Assembly (NCBI RefSeq): GCF_000716715.1
Contig: NZ_JNYJ01000022.1
Location: forward strand, 184,395 to 248,394
Length of the DNA stretch: 64,000 nucleotides
Direction: 5' to 3'
From: Dactylosporangium aurantiacum
GTDB taxonomy: Bacteria; Actinomycetota; Actinomycetes; Mycobacteriales; Micromonosporaceae
The notes beneath the pieces were generated by a model. That model did no database searches and was not told the DNA's origin. It saw nothing but the letters and a program-made list of their open reading frames with translations. A program made the position numbers and the translations under genes. Numbering within the stretch: the stretch's first letter is position 1; every line of letters begins with the position of its first letter. Below are positions 1 through 9,055 of the stretch, piece by piece.

Positions 1-2
1 CG

Positions 3-1046
3 CGCCAGGCGGCGCACCAGCTGTGCGCCACGTACGGCTTCCACGTCTACGGGCAGGGCGGCCCGGAGACCGGCCTCCCGGGTCAGCGCAGCGTGCTGCT
101 GGGACAGCGCGACATCCGGATCCTGCTCACCTCCGGCCTCAGCGGCGGGCACCGTGCGAGCCGCTACGTCGCCCAGCACGGCGACGGGGTCGCGGTCATC
201 GCGTTCGGCTGCGCCGACGTGCAGGTCGCGTTCGACGAGGCGGTCGCCGCCGGGGCCACCGCGATCCAGCCGCCGCAGCGCTTCGCGCACGAGGGCACCA
301 CGGTCATCACCGCCGAGGTGTCCGGCTTCGGCGACGTGACCCACCGCCTGGTCCAGCGCGTCCCCGGCGGCGAACGGTTCCTGCCCGGGGCGATCGACGA
401 GCCCGCCCGGCCCGCGCCGACCGACGCGGACCTGCTGCACACCATCGACCACGCCGCGATCTGCCTGCAGGCCGGCGAGCTCGACGAGACGGTGCGCTAC
501 TACGAACGGGTCTTCGGGTTCGGCATGATCTTCCAGGAGTACATCGAGGTCGGCGAGCAGGGCATGCAGTCGAAGGTGGTGCAGAGCCCGTCGGGCGGCG
601 TCACGTTCACGCTGATCCAGCCGGACCTGAGCCGCCGCGCCGGCCAGATCGACGACTTCCTGTCCTGGCACGAGGGCGCCGGCGTGCAGCACATCGCCTA
701 CAGCACCCACGACATCGTGACCGCGGTGCGCGCCTACAGCGCCAAGGGTGTCGAGTTCGCGCAGACCCCGGCCAGCTACTACGACATGCTCGAGGCGCGG
801 CTGGGCGAGGTCGACGTGCCCGTGGAGAAGCTGCGTCCGCTGGGCATCCTCGTCGACCGGGACCACTGGGGCCAGATGTACCAGATCTTCGCCAAGTCGA
901 CGCACATCCGCCGGACGTACTTCCTGGAGCTCATCGACCGGCACGGTGCCCGGACCTTCGGCACGAGCAACATCCCGGCGCTGTACGCCGCGAAGGAACG
1001 CGAGCTCGCCGCGGTGCGCGACACCACAGACGGCCTGCGCAGCTGA
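3..1046 (+). CDS. hmaS: 4-hydroxymandelate synthase (HPPD family), 5'-truncated
   Basis: The frame is open to the left edge, so the N terminus lies outside the window. The protein shows the two-domain vicinal-oxygen-chelate fold of 4-hydroxyphenylpyruvate dioxygenases. The three Fe(II) ligands sit in TIDHAAICL (His), GVQHIAYST (His) and FLELIDRHG (Glu). The family either makes homogentisate (HPPD) or 4-hydroxymandelate (HmaS) from 4-hydroxyphenylpyruvate, and sequence reading alone cannot separate them. I favour HmaS because a mandelate oxidase (14662-15774) and an HpgT-like aminotransferase (13385-14665) lie close by, which completes the known 4-hydroxyphenylglycine route. No homogentisate dioxygenase is present. 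It appears to lead the rightward operon, with the next start 36 bp downstream. Confidence 0.8.
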   Translation, partial: RQAAHQLCATYGFHVYGQGGPETGLPGQRSVLLGQRDIRILLTSGLSGGHRASRYVAQHGDGVAVIAFGCADVQVAFDEAVAAGATAIQPPQRFAHEGTTVITAEVSGFGDVTHRLVQRVPGGERFLPGAIDEPARPAPTDADLLHTIDHAAICLQAGELDETVRYYERVFGFGMIFQEYIEVGEQGMQSKVVQSPSGGVTFTLIQPDLSRRAGQIDDFLSWHEGAGVQHIAYSTHDIVTAVRAYSAKGVEFAQTPASYYDMLEARLGEVDVPVEKLRPLGILVDRDHWGQMYQIFAKSTHIRRTYFLELIDRHGARTFGTSNIPALYAAKERELAAVRDTTDGLRS

Positions 1047-1081
1047 ACCCCGCACGTACGACTGTTGAAAGGACACGATCC

Positions 1082-1999
1082 TTGACCATCTCGATGACCG
1101 AAACCTTCTCGCTGTCCGACGACGAGCTGGCGCTGCTGCCGTCCGACGACGACGTCGAGCACTACGCCCGGCACGGCTGGTACCTGTCGCGGAAGCTGTT
1201 CACCGACGACGAGATCGACCAGCTCGTCGAGGCCAGCGAGCGCTTCTACGCCGGCGAGCGCTCCCGCACGCTGCCGGTGCGCCCGCCGCGGCTGGCGTAC
1301 TGGGAGCCGTCGCACGGCGACGTGCAGCGCCACCACGACTACGTGCACTACGAGAGCGACCCGATCGCGCGGATCCTGCGCAAGCCGCTCGTCGGCGCGG
1401 TCGCCGCCCGGCTGGCGAAGGCCGACGAGATCCGTGTGTTCCAGTCCACGCTCATCTACAAGCCGCCGATCGTCGGCGAGCCGAGCAACGTGGTGCCGTG
1501 GCACTTCGACCGGCACTACTGGTCGTCGTGCACGTCGGAGAACATGCTCACGGCGTTCATCCCCTTCCACGACTGCGGCGAGGAGATGGGCACCATCACC
1601 ATGGTCGACGGATCCCACCTGTGGGAGGAGATCCTCGCCGACGACACGACCACGAAGCACTTCGCCGAGCGCAACCGCGACGACCTGGAGGTCATGCTCG
1701 CGGAGAACGCCGCGTACAACAACGTCGAGGTCGTCAAGATCCCGATGATCATCCCCAAGGGGCACATGAGCTTCCACCACTGCCGCACGTACCACGGCAG
1801 CGGCCCCAACCGCAGTGCGAACCCCCGCCGCGCGGTCTCCTTCCACCTGCAGGACGGTGCGAACGAGTACCGCCGGTTCGAGCTCAGCACGGGAGACGTC
1901 GTGACCTACAACCACGACGTGCTGGTGCGGCGCACCGACGACGGCCGTCCCGACTACTCCGATCCCGAGTACTGCCCCGTGTTGTGGCGTACGCCCTAA
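1082..1999 (+). CDS. Phytanoyl-CoA dioxygenase (PhyH)-family Fe(II)/2-oxoglutarate oxygenase
   Basis: A 305-residue protein of the PhyH family. The Fe-binding facial triad is visible as His141 and Asp143 in VPWHFDRH and His238 in [10 protein letters not shown], with Arg249/250 downstream as the probable 2-oxoglutarate-binding residue. The TTG at 1082 is preferred because AAAGGA (1068-1073) lies 8 nt upstream; the in-frame ATG at 1094 would be 20 nt from it. Family members hydroxylate, halogenate or rearrange small substrates, often acyl-CoA or carrier-bound. The substrate here is unknown. It sits between HmaS and a DUF3050 gene in the same operon, so a tailoring step on an aryl intermediate is an inference. 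Confidence 0.88.
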   Translation: MTISMTETFSLSDDELALLPSDDDVEHYARHGWYLSRKLFTDDEIDQLVEASERFYAGERSRTLPVRPPRLAYWEPSHGDVQRHHDYVHYESDPIARILRKPLVGAVAARLAKADEIRVFQSTLIYKPPIVGEPSNVVPWHFDRHYWSSCTSENMLTAFIPFHDCGEEMGTITMVDGSHLWEEILADDTTTKHFAERNRDDLEVMLAENAAYNNVEVVKIPMIIPKGHMSFHHCRTYHGSGPNRSANPRRAVSFHLQDGANEYRRFELSTGDVVTYNHDVLVRRTDDGRPDYSDPEYCPVLWRTP

Positions 2000-2021
2000 C
2001 CAAACCCTTCAGGAGGCTCAC

Positions 2022-2822
2022 ATGTCCCGTTACGACTGGGGTCAGCGACACCCGGGCATCGATCGGCTGGAGGCGCTGATCGCCGACGCCCGCAGCGAGG
2101 TCGTGTCCCACCCCATCTACGCCCGCCTGGACAGCCTGCCGGCGATCCAGACCTTCCTGGAGCACCACGTCTTCGCCGTGTGGGACTTCATGTCGTTACT
2201 GAAGTCGCTGCAGCGCAACCTCACCTGCGTCGAGGTGCCGTGGATCCCGACCGGGCCGACCGGCAGCCGGCGGCTCATCAACGACATCGTGCTGGTCGAG
2301 GAGAGCGACGAGCTGCGCGGCGGCTTCATCAGCCACTTCGAGCTGTACCTGCTCGGCATGCAGGAGGCCGGCGCCGACACCACCGTCATCGACGCGTTCA
2401 TCTCGCTGCTGCGCGACAGGACCCCGGTGCCGGCCGCGATGGCCGCCGCGGGGGTGCCCGAGGCGTCCGCCGAGTTCGTCGGGCTGACCTGGCACCTCAT
2501 CGACACCGCGCCGATCCACTGCCAGGCCGCCGCGTTCGCCTTCGGCCGGGAGGACCTGATCCCGGACATGTTCCAGCAGGTCGTGAAGGTCAACGAGCAG
2601 GGCGGGCAGCTCAGCACGTTCGTCGACTACCTGGAGCGGCACATCGAGGTCGACGGCGAGTTCCACACGCCGATGGCCATGCAGATGGTCACCGACCTGT
2701 GCGGCGACGACGAGAACAAGTGGAACGAGTGCGTGGAGACCATCAACCTCGCCCTCGCCGCCCGCGCCAAGCTCTGGAGCGGGATCCTCGCCAAGATCGA
2801 CGAGAAGGTCCTCGCGGCCTGA
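2022..2822 (+). CDS. DUF3050 (haem-oxygenase-like fold) protein
   Basis: A 266-residue protein matching the DUF3050 family: it opens with a helical segment ([20 protein letters not shown]), has a central acidic and histidine region ([17 protein letters not shown]) and a C-terminal [16 protein letters not shown] motif. The conserved His and Glu residues on separate helices resemble the metal-binding pattern of haem-oxygenase-like diiron oxygenases (HDO), but I cannot confirm metal binding by reading. A strong Shine-Dalgarno (AGGAGG) precedes the ATG. DUF3050 has no settled function that I know of. Its position between an oxygenase and an E1-type thiamine enzyme suggests an oxidative step in the same pathway. 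Confidence 0.78.
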   Translation: MSRYDWGQRHPGIDRLEALIADARSEVVSHPIYARLDSLPAIQTFLEHHVFAVWDFMSLLKSLQRNLTCVEVPWIPTGPTGSRRLINDIVLVEESDELRGGFISHFELYLLGMQEAGADTTVIDAFISLLRDRTPVPAAMAAAGVPEASAEFVGLTWHLIDTAPIHCQAAAFAFGREDLIPDMFQQVVKVNEQGGQLSTFVDYLERHIEVDGEFHTPMAMQMVTDLCGDDENKWNECVETINLALAARAKLWSGILAKIDEKVLAA

Positions 2823-2854
2823 GGCCTGACAGGCCCGTCAAAAGGGAGTAGCAC

Positions 2855-3820
2855 GTGACTGACGCCGCCGGGCTGTACCGGACGGTCCGCCTCATCCGCC
2901 GGTTCGAGCAACGCGCGATCGAACTGGTGCGCGACGGCACGATCGTCGGTGGGATCCACCCGTACCTGGGGCAGGAGGCGATCGCGGCCGGTACCTGCGG
3001 CGCGCTGCGCCCCGGCGACGTCATCACCAGCACGCACCGCGGCCACGGGCACGTCCTGGCCAAGGGCGCGGACCCCGCCCGGATGCTCGCCGAGCTGACG
3101 GGCCGGGCCACCGGCCTCAACGCCGGCCGCGGCGGCTCCATGCACGCCGCCGACTTCAGCCTCGGCATCCTCGGCGCCAACGCCATCGTCGGCGCCGCCG
3201 TGCCGATCGCCACCGGCGCCGCGTGGGCGGCCCGCCGGGCCGGCAAGGACACGGTGGCCGTCACCTACTTCGGTGACGGCGCCGTCAGCCAGGGCGTGGT
3301 GCTGGAGACGATGAACCTCGCCTCGCTGTGGAAGGTGCCGGTGGTGCTCGTCTGCGAGAACAACGGCTTCGCCACCACCACCCGGGTCGAGCAGGCGGTG
3401 GCCGGATCGATCACCGGCCGCGCCGAGGCGTTCGGCATCCCGGCGTCCACTGTGGATGGCAGTGACCCGGAGGCGGTCCTCGCCGCCGCGCGGGAGGCCG
3501 TCGAGCGGGCCCGGGCCGGCGGCGGCCCGTCGTTCATCGAATGCGTCGCCTACCGGTTCGACGCCCACCACACCTGGGAGCACGCCGCGCGGCCGCGGTA
3601 CCGCACCGACGAGGAGGTCGCGCTCGGCATGCGCCGCGACCCGGTCGAGCTGCAGGGCTCCCGCATCCCGGCCGCGGACCGCGAGCGCATCGACGCCGAG
3701 ATCGAGGCGCTGCTCGACGAGGCGGTCCGGTTCGCCGTCGACAGCCCGCTGCCCGACCCGGCCGGCGCGCTGGACCATCTGTACGCGGACGGCCTGCGGG
3801 CCAGGGCGGGAGTCTCCTGA
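2855..3820 (+). CDS. Thiamine-diphosphate 2-oxoacid dehydrogenase E1, alpha subunit
   Basis: A 321-residue PdhA/AcoA-type subunit. The ThDP motif is present as GDG (in VTYFGDGAVSQG), about 26 residues, then NN (in VCENNGFA). RGGSMHAAD and the surrounding region are typical of E1 alpha. The GTG at 2855 follows a good ribosome site (AAAGGGAG). Its stop overlaps the start of the beta subunit by one base, so the two are translationally coupled. No lipoyl E2 or E3 gene lies in the window, so the enzyme may act as a stand-alone decarboxylase or carboligase, or borrow a housekeeping E2. The substrate is unproven; 4-hydroxyphenylglyoxylate from the HmaS/HmO steps is one candidate. Confidence 0.9.
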   Translation: MTDAAGLYRTVRLIRRFEQRAIELVRDGTIVGGIHPYLGQEAIAAGTCGALRPGDVITSTHRGHGHVLAKGADPARMLAELTGRATGLNAGRGGSMHAADFSLGILGANAIVGAAVPIATGAAWAARRAGKDTVAVTYFGDGAVSQGVVLETMNLASLWKVPVVLVCENNGFATTTRVEQAVAGSITGRAEAFGIPASTVDGSDPEAVLAAAREAVERARAGGGPSFIECVAYRFDAHHTWEHAARPRYRTDEEVALGMRRDPVELQGSRIPAADRERIDAEIEALLDEAVRFAVDSPLPDPAGALDHLYADGLRARAGVS

Positions 3821-4812
3821 TGCCGATCCTGTCGTATCTCAAGGCGCTGAACCGGGCCCTCAGCACCGAGATGGACGCCGACCCGAGCGTCTGCGTCTTC
3901 GGCGAGGACGTCGGCGTCGCGGTCAGCAACGTGACCACCGGCCTGCTCAAGAAGTTCGGTCCCGAACGGGTCGTCGACATGCCGATCTCGGAGCAGGCGT
4001 TCACCAGCTTCGCCACCGGCGCGGCGATGGCCGGGCAGCGCCCCGTCATCGAGTTCCAGATCCCGGCGCTGCTGTTCCTGGCGTTCGAGCAGATCGCCAA
4101 CCAGGCGCACAAGTTCTCGCTGATGACCGGCGGCCAGGTCAACGTCCCGGTCACCTACCTGCTGCCGAGCTCCGGCTCCCGCGGCGGCTGGGCCGGGCAG
4201 CACTCCGACCACCCGTACAGCCTCTTCGCCCACGTCGGCGTGAAGACCGTCGTGCCCGCGACCCCCGCCGACGCCTACGGCCTGCTGCTGACCGCGATCC
4301 GCGACGACGACCCCGTCATCGTGTTCGCGCCGGCGGGCGCGGTCGGCGTCCGCGACAACGTCGACTTCGCCACCCTCGCCCCGGTGCCGCTCGGCGTCGG
4401 CCGGGTGCACCGCCCCGGCGACGACGTGACGGTCGTCGCCGTCGGCCACCTCGTGCACGACGCCCTCGCCGTCGCCGAGGAGCTCGCCGGGACGGTGTCG
4501 GTCGAGGTGTTCGACCCGCGCACGCTGCACCCGTTCGACTGGGCCGGGCTCGCCGCCTCCCTGGAGCGCACCGGCCGGCTCGTCGTCGTCGACGACTCCA
4601 ACCGCTCCTGCGGCATCGGCGGGGAGATCCTGGCCACCGCCGCCGAGCAGATGCGCCTGGTCGCGCCGCCGAAACGGATCACCCGCCCGGACGGCGCGGT
4701 GCTGCCCTTCGCCCGCGAGCTGGACCTGGCGCTGCAGCCGACCCGCGCGCAGCTGCGCACCGCGATCGAGCAGGTCGCGAAGACCTCATTTTCCACGCAG
4801 ACCGAGGAGTAG
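3820..4812 (+). CDS. Thiamine-diphosphate 2-oxoacid dehydrogenase E1, beta subunit
   Basis: A 330-residue transketolase-like beta subunit. Family landmarks include VFGEDVG near the N terminus, DMPISEQAF with the glutamate that activates ThDP, and VVVDDSNRSCGIGGEI in the C-terminal domain. The ATG shares its A with the stop codon of the alpha subunit (TGATG), indicating coupled synthesis of an alpha2-beta2 enzyme. The pair resembles subunits found in pyruvate, acetoin and branched-chain dehydrogenases, and also the PglB/PglC pair of phenylglycine pathways. Assignment to a particular substrate is not possible from sequence alone. Confidence 0.9.
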   Translation: MPILSYLKALNRALSTEMDADPSVCVFGEDVGVAVSNVTTGLLKKFGPERVVDMPISEQAFTSFATGAAMAGQRPVIEFQIPALLFLAFEQIANQAHKFSLMTGGQVNVPVTYLLPSSGSRGGWAGQHSDHPYSLFAHVGVKTVVPATPADAYGLLLTAIRDDDPVIVFAPAGAVGVRDNVDFATLAPVPLGVGRVHRPGDDVTVVAVGHLVHDALAVAEELAGTVSVEVFDPRTLHPFDWAGLAASLERTGRLVVVDDSNRSCGIGGEILATAAEQMRLVAPPKRITRPDGAVLPFARELDLALQPTRAQLRTAIEQVAKTSFSTQTEE

Positions 4813-4816
4813 ACCC

Positions 4817-6442
4817 ATGGCGTCCACGAGCATCCGGGCGGCGCTCGCCGCCGACCCCGACGTCGGAGCGGGCAACGTCCTGCACAAGCTCATCGAGCAC
4901 GGCGCGGACCTGGACGGTCCCGGCATCGCGTTCGACGTCCCCGTCGACGGCTTCCCCGCCTGGCAGGGCCTCACCCTCGGCGAGCTGCGGGAGCGGGCCG
5001 CGGCCCGGGCGGCGTGGCTGCACGCGTACGGCATCACCCGCCGCGACCCGGTCGCCATCTACGTGACCAGCTCCGCCGACTGCTTCCTGAACTGGATGGG
5101 CCTGGTCTGGCTCGGCGCGATCCCCGCGCTGATGAACCCGAACATCCCCGGCGACATCGCCGTCCAGTACATCGCGAAGCTGCGCGCGACCGCGCTCATC
5201 ACCGACGCCGCGCACGTCGAACGGCTCGCCGGGCACGACGTCGGCATCCCCGTGCTGGACGCCGCCGACACCGGCACCGGCGACCCGGCGCTGGCACCGG
5301 CGCCGTTCAAGCTGCACGCCGACGACCCGATCGCCATCACCCACTCCTCCGGCACCACCCGCATGCCGACCGCCGTCGTGCACTCGCACGCCAGCCTGTT
5401 CCACGCCACCCGCAAGATCCGGCTGAGCGGCCCGCGGGCCCAGGGCACCGAGCGGATCCTCAGTGCCCTGCCGGCCCCGCACGCGGCCGGCATCATGACC
5501 ATCAACCACGCCCTGAGCAACCGATCCGAGCTGCTGTTCCTGTCCCGGCAGGACGACGGCGGCGCGGTGCTGGACGCCATCGAGCAGTGGAAGCCGACCG
5601 GCGTGTTCGGCTTCGCCGTCACCTGGGCGGAGCTGGCCCGCTTCGACCTCGAGCAGCACGACATGGACTCCGTCGCGCTGTGGTTCAACACCGGTGACTG
5701 CGCGCACGAGCCGCACATCCGCAACCTCGTCAACGTCGGCAGCCGCAACGTCGTGACCCGCGAGGGCGTCAAGCGGGTCAAGGGCTCCAGCTTCGTCGAC
5801 GGGCTCGGCTCCACCGAGATGGGCCACTCCGCCTTCCACATCACCCACCGGCCCGACACCGAGCGCTACGGGCGGTGCGTCGGCGTGCCGCACGTCTTCG
5901 CCGACGTCGCGCTGCTCGACACGGCCACCGGCGAGGAGGTGCCGGTCGGGCAGGTCGGCCACTTCGGCCTCAAGTCGCCCACCCTGGCGCCCGGATACTG
6001 GAACGACCACGTCAACACGTACCGCAACCGGCTCAACGGGTACTACCTCACCGGCGACCTGATGTTCCGCGACGAGGAGGGGTACTACTACCACGTCGAC
6101 CGGGCCGTCGACTCCGTCGACCTCGGCAACGGCGACTGGCTCTACACCGCCATGTCGGAGGAGCAGATCCTGCGCGCCGTGCCCGACGTGCGCGACTGCA
6201 CCATCGTGTCGGTGCGGACCGACACCGGCGTCGTGTCCGACGTGCTGCTGTCGCTGCACAGCAGCGCCGACCCGGACGCCGACCACACCGAGGCGGTCCG
6301 CGCCGCGCTCACCCCGGCCGCCGCGGCGACCCTGCGCAAGGTCGTGGTGTTCCCCGACGAGAACATCGTCACCGGTCCCACCGGCAAGGTCCGCAAGTTC
6401 CTCATGCGGCAGCGGCACCTCGCCGAGATGGCGAATGCCTGA
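4817..6442 (+). CDS. Acyl-adenylating ligase (ANL superfamily)
   Basis: A 541-residue AMP-dependent synthetase/ligase. The phosphate-binding loop is THSSGTTRMPTAVVHSH (A3 motif), the A5-like segment is DGLGSTEMGH, A7 is YYLTGDLMFRDEEGYYY, and the C-terminal A10 lysine is in TGPTGKVRKF. Such enzymes activate a carboxylic acid as an acyl-AMP and pass it to CoA or a carrier protein. The ACP at 8768-9055 in the same operon is the obvious acceptor. The start has a GAGGAG site overlapping the preceding stop region. The last eight bases overlap the next gene. The acid activated cannot be read safely from the sequence. Confidence 0.9.
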   Translation: MASTSIRAALAADPDVGAGNVLHKLIEHGADLDGPGIAFDVPVDGFPAWQGLTLGELRERAAARAAWLHAYGITRRDPVAIYVTSSADCFLNWMGLVWLGAIPALMNPNIPGDIAVQYIAKLRATALITDAAHVERLAGHDVGIPVLDAADTGTGDPALAPAPFKLHADDPIAITHSSGTTRMPTAVVHSHASLFHATRKIRLSGPRAQGTERILSALPAPHAAGIMTINHALSNRSELLFLSRQDDGGAVLDAIEQWKPTGVFGFAVTWAELARFDLEQHDMDSVALWFNTGDCAHEPHIRNLVNVGSRNVVTREGVKRVKGSSFVDGLGSTEMGHSAFHITHRPDTERYGRCVGVPHVFADVALLDTATGEEVPVGQVGHFGLKSPTLAPGYWNDHVNTYRNRLNGYYLTGDLMFRDEEGYYYHVDRAVDSVDLGNGDWLYTAMSEEQILRAVPDVRDCTIVSVRTDTGVVSDVLLSLHSSADPDADHTEAVRAALTPAAAATLRKVVVFPDENIVTGPTGKVRKFLMRQRHLAEMANA

Positions 6443-7823
6443 GACGTACCTGCCGGCACCCGCCGACGCCACCGGGATCCGCGCCACGACGCGGATCCCG
6501 GTCCGGTTCTCCGGCGACGGCGCCGGCACCGGCCCGCTGTCGTGGGGGCAGCAGGAGATCTGGCGGACCATGGTCCACCAGCGTTCCTGGCTGCCCATCG
6601 GCGGCTGGGCACCGCTGCCCGCCGGGACGACCGTCGAGGACGTCGTGGCCGACCTGCGGTGGGCGATGCGGCGGTACCCGACGTTCCGCACCCGGCTGCG
6701 CTTCGCCGCCGACGGCACCCCGCTGCAGACGGTCGCCGCCTGGGGCACGATCGGCCTGGACGTGTTCGACGTGCCCGACGGCGTCGACGCCGAGGCGTAC
6801 ACCGCCGCCGTCGACGCCCACTACCGCGCCCTGGACTACGACTTCGTCGCCGAATGGCCGGTCCGCATGGGCGTCGTGCGGGTCGGCGGCCGGCCGGCGT
6901 ACCTGTCCACGGTCACCTGCCACCTGGTCACCGACGGCGTCGGTGGCCGGCTCATGCTGCGCGAGGTCGCCGCCCGCGCCGAGACCGGCCCCACCACCGG
7001 CATGCAGCCCCTGGAACAGGTCCGCTGGCAGGCCTCCCCCGCCGGGCAGCAGCAGCGGGAGAAGTCCCTGCGGCACTGGGACCGGATGCTGCGGCAGCTG
7101 CCGCCGAAGCGCCCGCTCACCCCGCGCGACGGGCCCCGCCACCACCGCGGCGAGTTCCACTCCGCGGCCCTGTACCACGCCACGCACGCCGTGTCGGTCG
7201 TCGCCGACATCGACACGTCGCAGGTGCTGATGACGTTCCTGGCGATCGCCCTGACCCGGGAGGCCGGCGACGGGCGCCCCGCCGTCATCCGGCCCATGGT
7301 GGACAACCGGTTCCGCCGCGGCCTCGGCGACGTCGTGGCGATGGTCGCCCAGCACGGCATCTGCGTCGCCGACGTCGCCGGCCTGCCGTTCGACGAGGCG
7401 ATGCGCCGCACCGGGATCGCGGCGATGCTCGCCTACAAGTGGGCCTACCACGACCCGGCCGCGGTCGCCGAGCGCGCCGCCGCCCTCGCCGGCGAGCTCG
7501 ACCTGGACCTGGACGCCGGGGTCTGGCTCAACGACCGGCGCACCGTCAGCCGGCAGATGTTCCCCGGCGACAAGCCGACCGCCGAGCAGGTCCGTGCGGC
7601 CGCGCCCGGCGAGTTCCGCTGGACCGCCGCCCAGGACGACCCGTACGACCCGTTGAACGTCGACGTGGACGACGAACCCGGCCGGTTCCTGCTGACCTGG
7701 TTCACCGACACGTGGCGGACCCCACCGGCCCGCGTGGAGGCCCTCGCCCGGCGGGTCGAGACGATCGCCGTCCACCAGGCGCTCACGGCACTGGACACCG
7801 CACCGGAAACGAGGACCCTGTGA
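6435..7823 (+). CDS. Stand-alone condensation-domain-like acyltransferase
   Basis: A 462-residue protein of the NRPS condensation/chloramphenicol-acetyltransferase superfamily. The active-site motif HHxxxDG appears as CHLVTDG: the first His is Cys but the catalytic second His and the Asp-Gly are kept. LSWGQQEIWR near residue 37 matches the C1 motif, and MVDNRFR with the downstream segment marks the second half of the fold. It is a free protein rather than part of a module, so it may join an amine or alcohol to an acyl-ACP. It overlaps the ligase gene by 8 bp and the KAS III gene by 4 bp. A paralogue lies at 41256-42635. Confidence 0.82.
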   Translation: MPETYLPAPADATGIRATTRIPVRFSGDGAGTGPLSWGQQEIWRTMVHQRSWLPIGGWAPLPAGTTVEDVVADLRWAMRRYPTFRTRLRFAADGTPLQTVAAWGTIGLDVFDVPDGVDAEAYTAAVDAHYRALDYDFVAEWPVRMGVVRVGGRPAYLSTVTCHLVTDGVGGRLMLREVAARAETGPTTGMQPLEQVRWQASPAGQQQREKSLRHWDRMLRQLPPKRPLTPRDGPRHHRGEFHSAALYHATHAVSVVADIDTSQVLMTFLAIALTREAGDGRPAVIRPMVDNRFRRGLGDVVAMVAQHGICVADVAGLPFDEAMRRTGIAAMLAYKWAYHDPAAVAERAAALAGELDLDLDAGVWLNDRRTVSRQMFPGDKPTAEQVRAAAPGEFRWTAAQDDPYDPLNVDVDDEPGRFLLTWFTDTWRTPPARVEALARRVETIAVHQALTALDTAPETRTL

Positions 7824-8746
7824 CCGCTCTCGTCGCCGTCGGCACCCACGTGCCGCCGGGCCGCGTCCCGATCGAGTCCCTCGCGGACGAGTTCGACCTG
7901 ACCCCGATGCAGCTGCGGGTGTTCCGGCGCTACCACAAGCTCGGCTCCGCGGCGCAGGCGCCGGACACCTCGCTCACCGGGCTGCTGCGCCTCGCCGTCG
8001 CCGACCTGCGGCTCACCACGGCGCAGACCGAGCGGATCCGCTACGTGCTGTACGCGCGCACGTTCCCGGGCGTCGTGCCGTACCCGCACAACCCGCTGCA
8101 CGAGGTGTGCCGGTCCTTCGGGCTGCGGCACGCGCAGGCGTTCGCCGTCGGCCACCACGCGTGCGCCTCCGGGCTGCTCGCCGTGGACCTCGCCGGCCGG
8201 CTGCTGGCCACCGCGCCGCCGGACGCGCTCGCCCTGGTCCTCACCGGGGAGAAGGCGTTCACCGGCGAGGCCCGCTTCGTGCCGGAGACGTCCATGTTCG
8301 GCGAGGGCGCCGCCGCCTGCCTCGTCGCCGCGACCGGCCCCCGCGACCGGCAGCTCAGCTACGTGGCCCGGCTGCGGGGCGAGTTCGACGGCGAGCTGGA
8401 GGAGGTCGCCGGGGAGTTCCAGCGCGTCTACCACGACGCCCTCGGCGAGGCCGTCACCAGCGCCGTCGCCCGGGCCGGGCTGAGCCTCGACGACATCGCC
8501 CTGATCCTGCCGCACAATGTGAACGTGGTCGCCTGGCAGCGCGTCTGCAAGCGGATCGGCTACCCCCTGGACCGGGTCCTGCTCGACCACGTCGCCGACT
8601 ACGGCCACGTCTTCTGCGCCGACGCGTTCCTCAACCACCGCACCGCCGTGCACCGCGCGCTGCTGCGCCCCGGCGACCGCTACGTCGTCGCCGCCGCGGG
8701 CGCCGGCCGGGGCGCGACGTTCTCCGCCATGGTCTTCGAGCACTGA
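7820..8746 (+). CDS. 3-oxoacyl-ACP synthase III (KAS III)-like enzyme
   Basis: A 308-residue thiolase-fold protein. The nucleophilic Cys is in FAVGHHACASGLLA and the active-site His in ILPHNVNVVAW. The third residue of the usual Cys-His-Asn triad, normally in a GN motif, appears as GH (DYGHVFCAD), so the enzyme seems to carry a Cys-His pair without the Asn. That pattern is reported for PqsC-like and some acyl-transferring KAS III enzymes. The GTG start overlaps the previous stop (GTGA). It is followed by an ACP and a Cys-less relative, suggesting a heterodimeric condensing or acyl-transfer enzyme acting on an ACP substrate. Confidence 0.85.
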   Translation: MTALVAVGTHVPPGRVPIESLADEFDLTPMQLRVFRRYHKLGSAAQAPDTSLTGLLRLAVADLRLTTAQTERIRYVLYARTFPGVVPYPHNPLHEVCRSFGLRHAQAFAVGHHACASGLLAVDLAGRLLATAPPDALALVLTGEKAFTGEARFVPETSMFGEGAAACLVAATGPRDRQLSYVARLRGEFDGELEEVAGEFQRVYHDALGEAVTSAVARAGLSLDDIALILPHNVNVVAWQRVCKRIGYPLDRVLLDHVADYGHVFCADAFLNHRTAVHRALLRPGDRYVVAAAGAGRGATFSAMVFEH

Positions 8747-8767
8747 ACATCCCCGAAGGAGCCCCAC

Positions 8768-9055
8768 ATGAGCGACACCACCACGACGATCGACCCGGAG
8801 CTGCGCCAGCAGGTCGTCGACACGATCTGCGAGCTGCTGCCGCGCGTGCTGAAGCGGGAGGTCACCGGCGCCTCGGAGACCACCACGCTCATGGACGACC
8901 TCGGCATGAGCTCCACCACCGGCCTGGAGCTGGTCCTGGAGCTGGAGGACAAGCTGGAGCGCGAGATCAGCGTCGAGGACATGGGCCGCGACAACTTCGA
9001 GACGGTCGGCAGCCTCGCCGACTACGTCGCCGGTAACCTGCTGCCGGAAGAGTGA
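8768..9055 (+). CDS. Acyl carrier protein
   Basis: A 95-residue carrier protein. The phosphopantetheine attachment Ser lies in DDLGMSSTTGLEL, a variant of the common DSL motif, and the following helix (LVLELEDKLEREISVED) is typical of ACP helix II-III. An AAGGAG site sits six bases before the ATG. It lies between two KAS III-like genes and downstream of an adenylating ligase, so it probably carries the activated acyl group of this locus. The phosphopantetheinyl transferase encoded at 12726-13382 is a likely activating enzyme. It overlaps the next gene at GTGA. Confidence 0.92.
   Translation: MSDTTTTIDPELRQQVVDTICELLPRVLKREVTGASETTTLMDDLGMSSTTGLELVLELEDKLEREISVEDMGRDNFETVGSLADYVAGNLLPEE

Noticed and set aside
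3..1046. Reading the first gene as a tyrosine-degradation 4-hydroxyphenylpyruvate dioxygenase.
   Set aside because: Not excluded by motifs, but no homogentisate pathway gene is near and the mandelate oxidase and HpgT genes make 4-hydroxymandelate synthase more likely.
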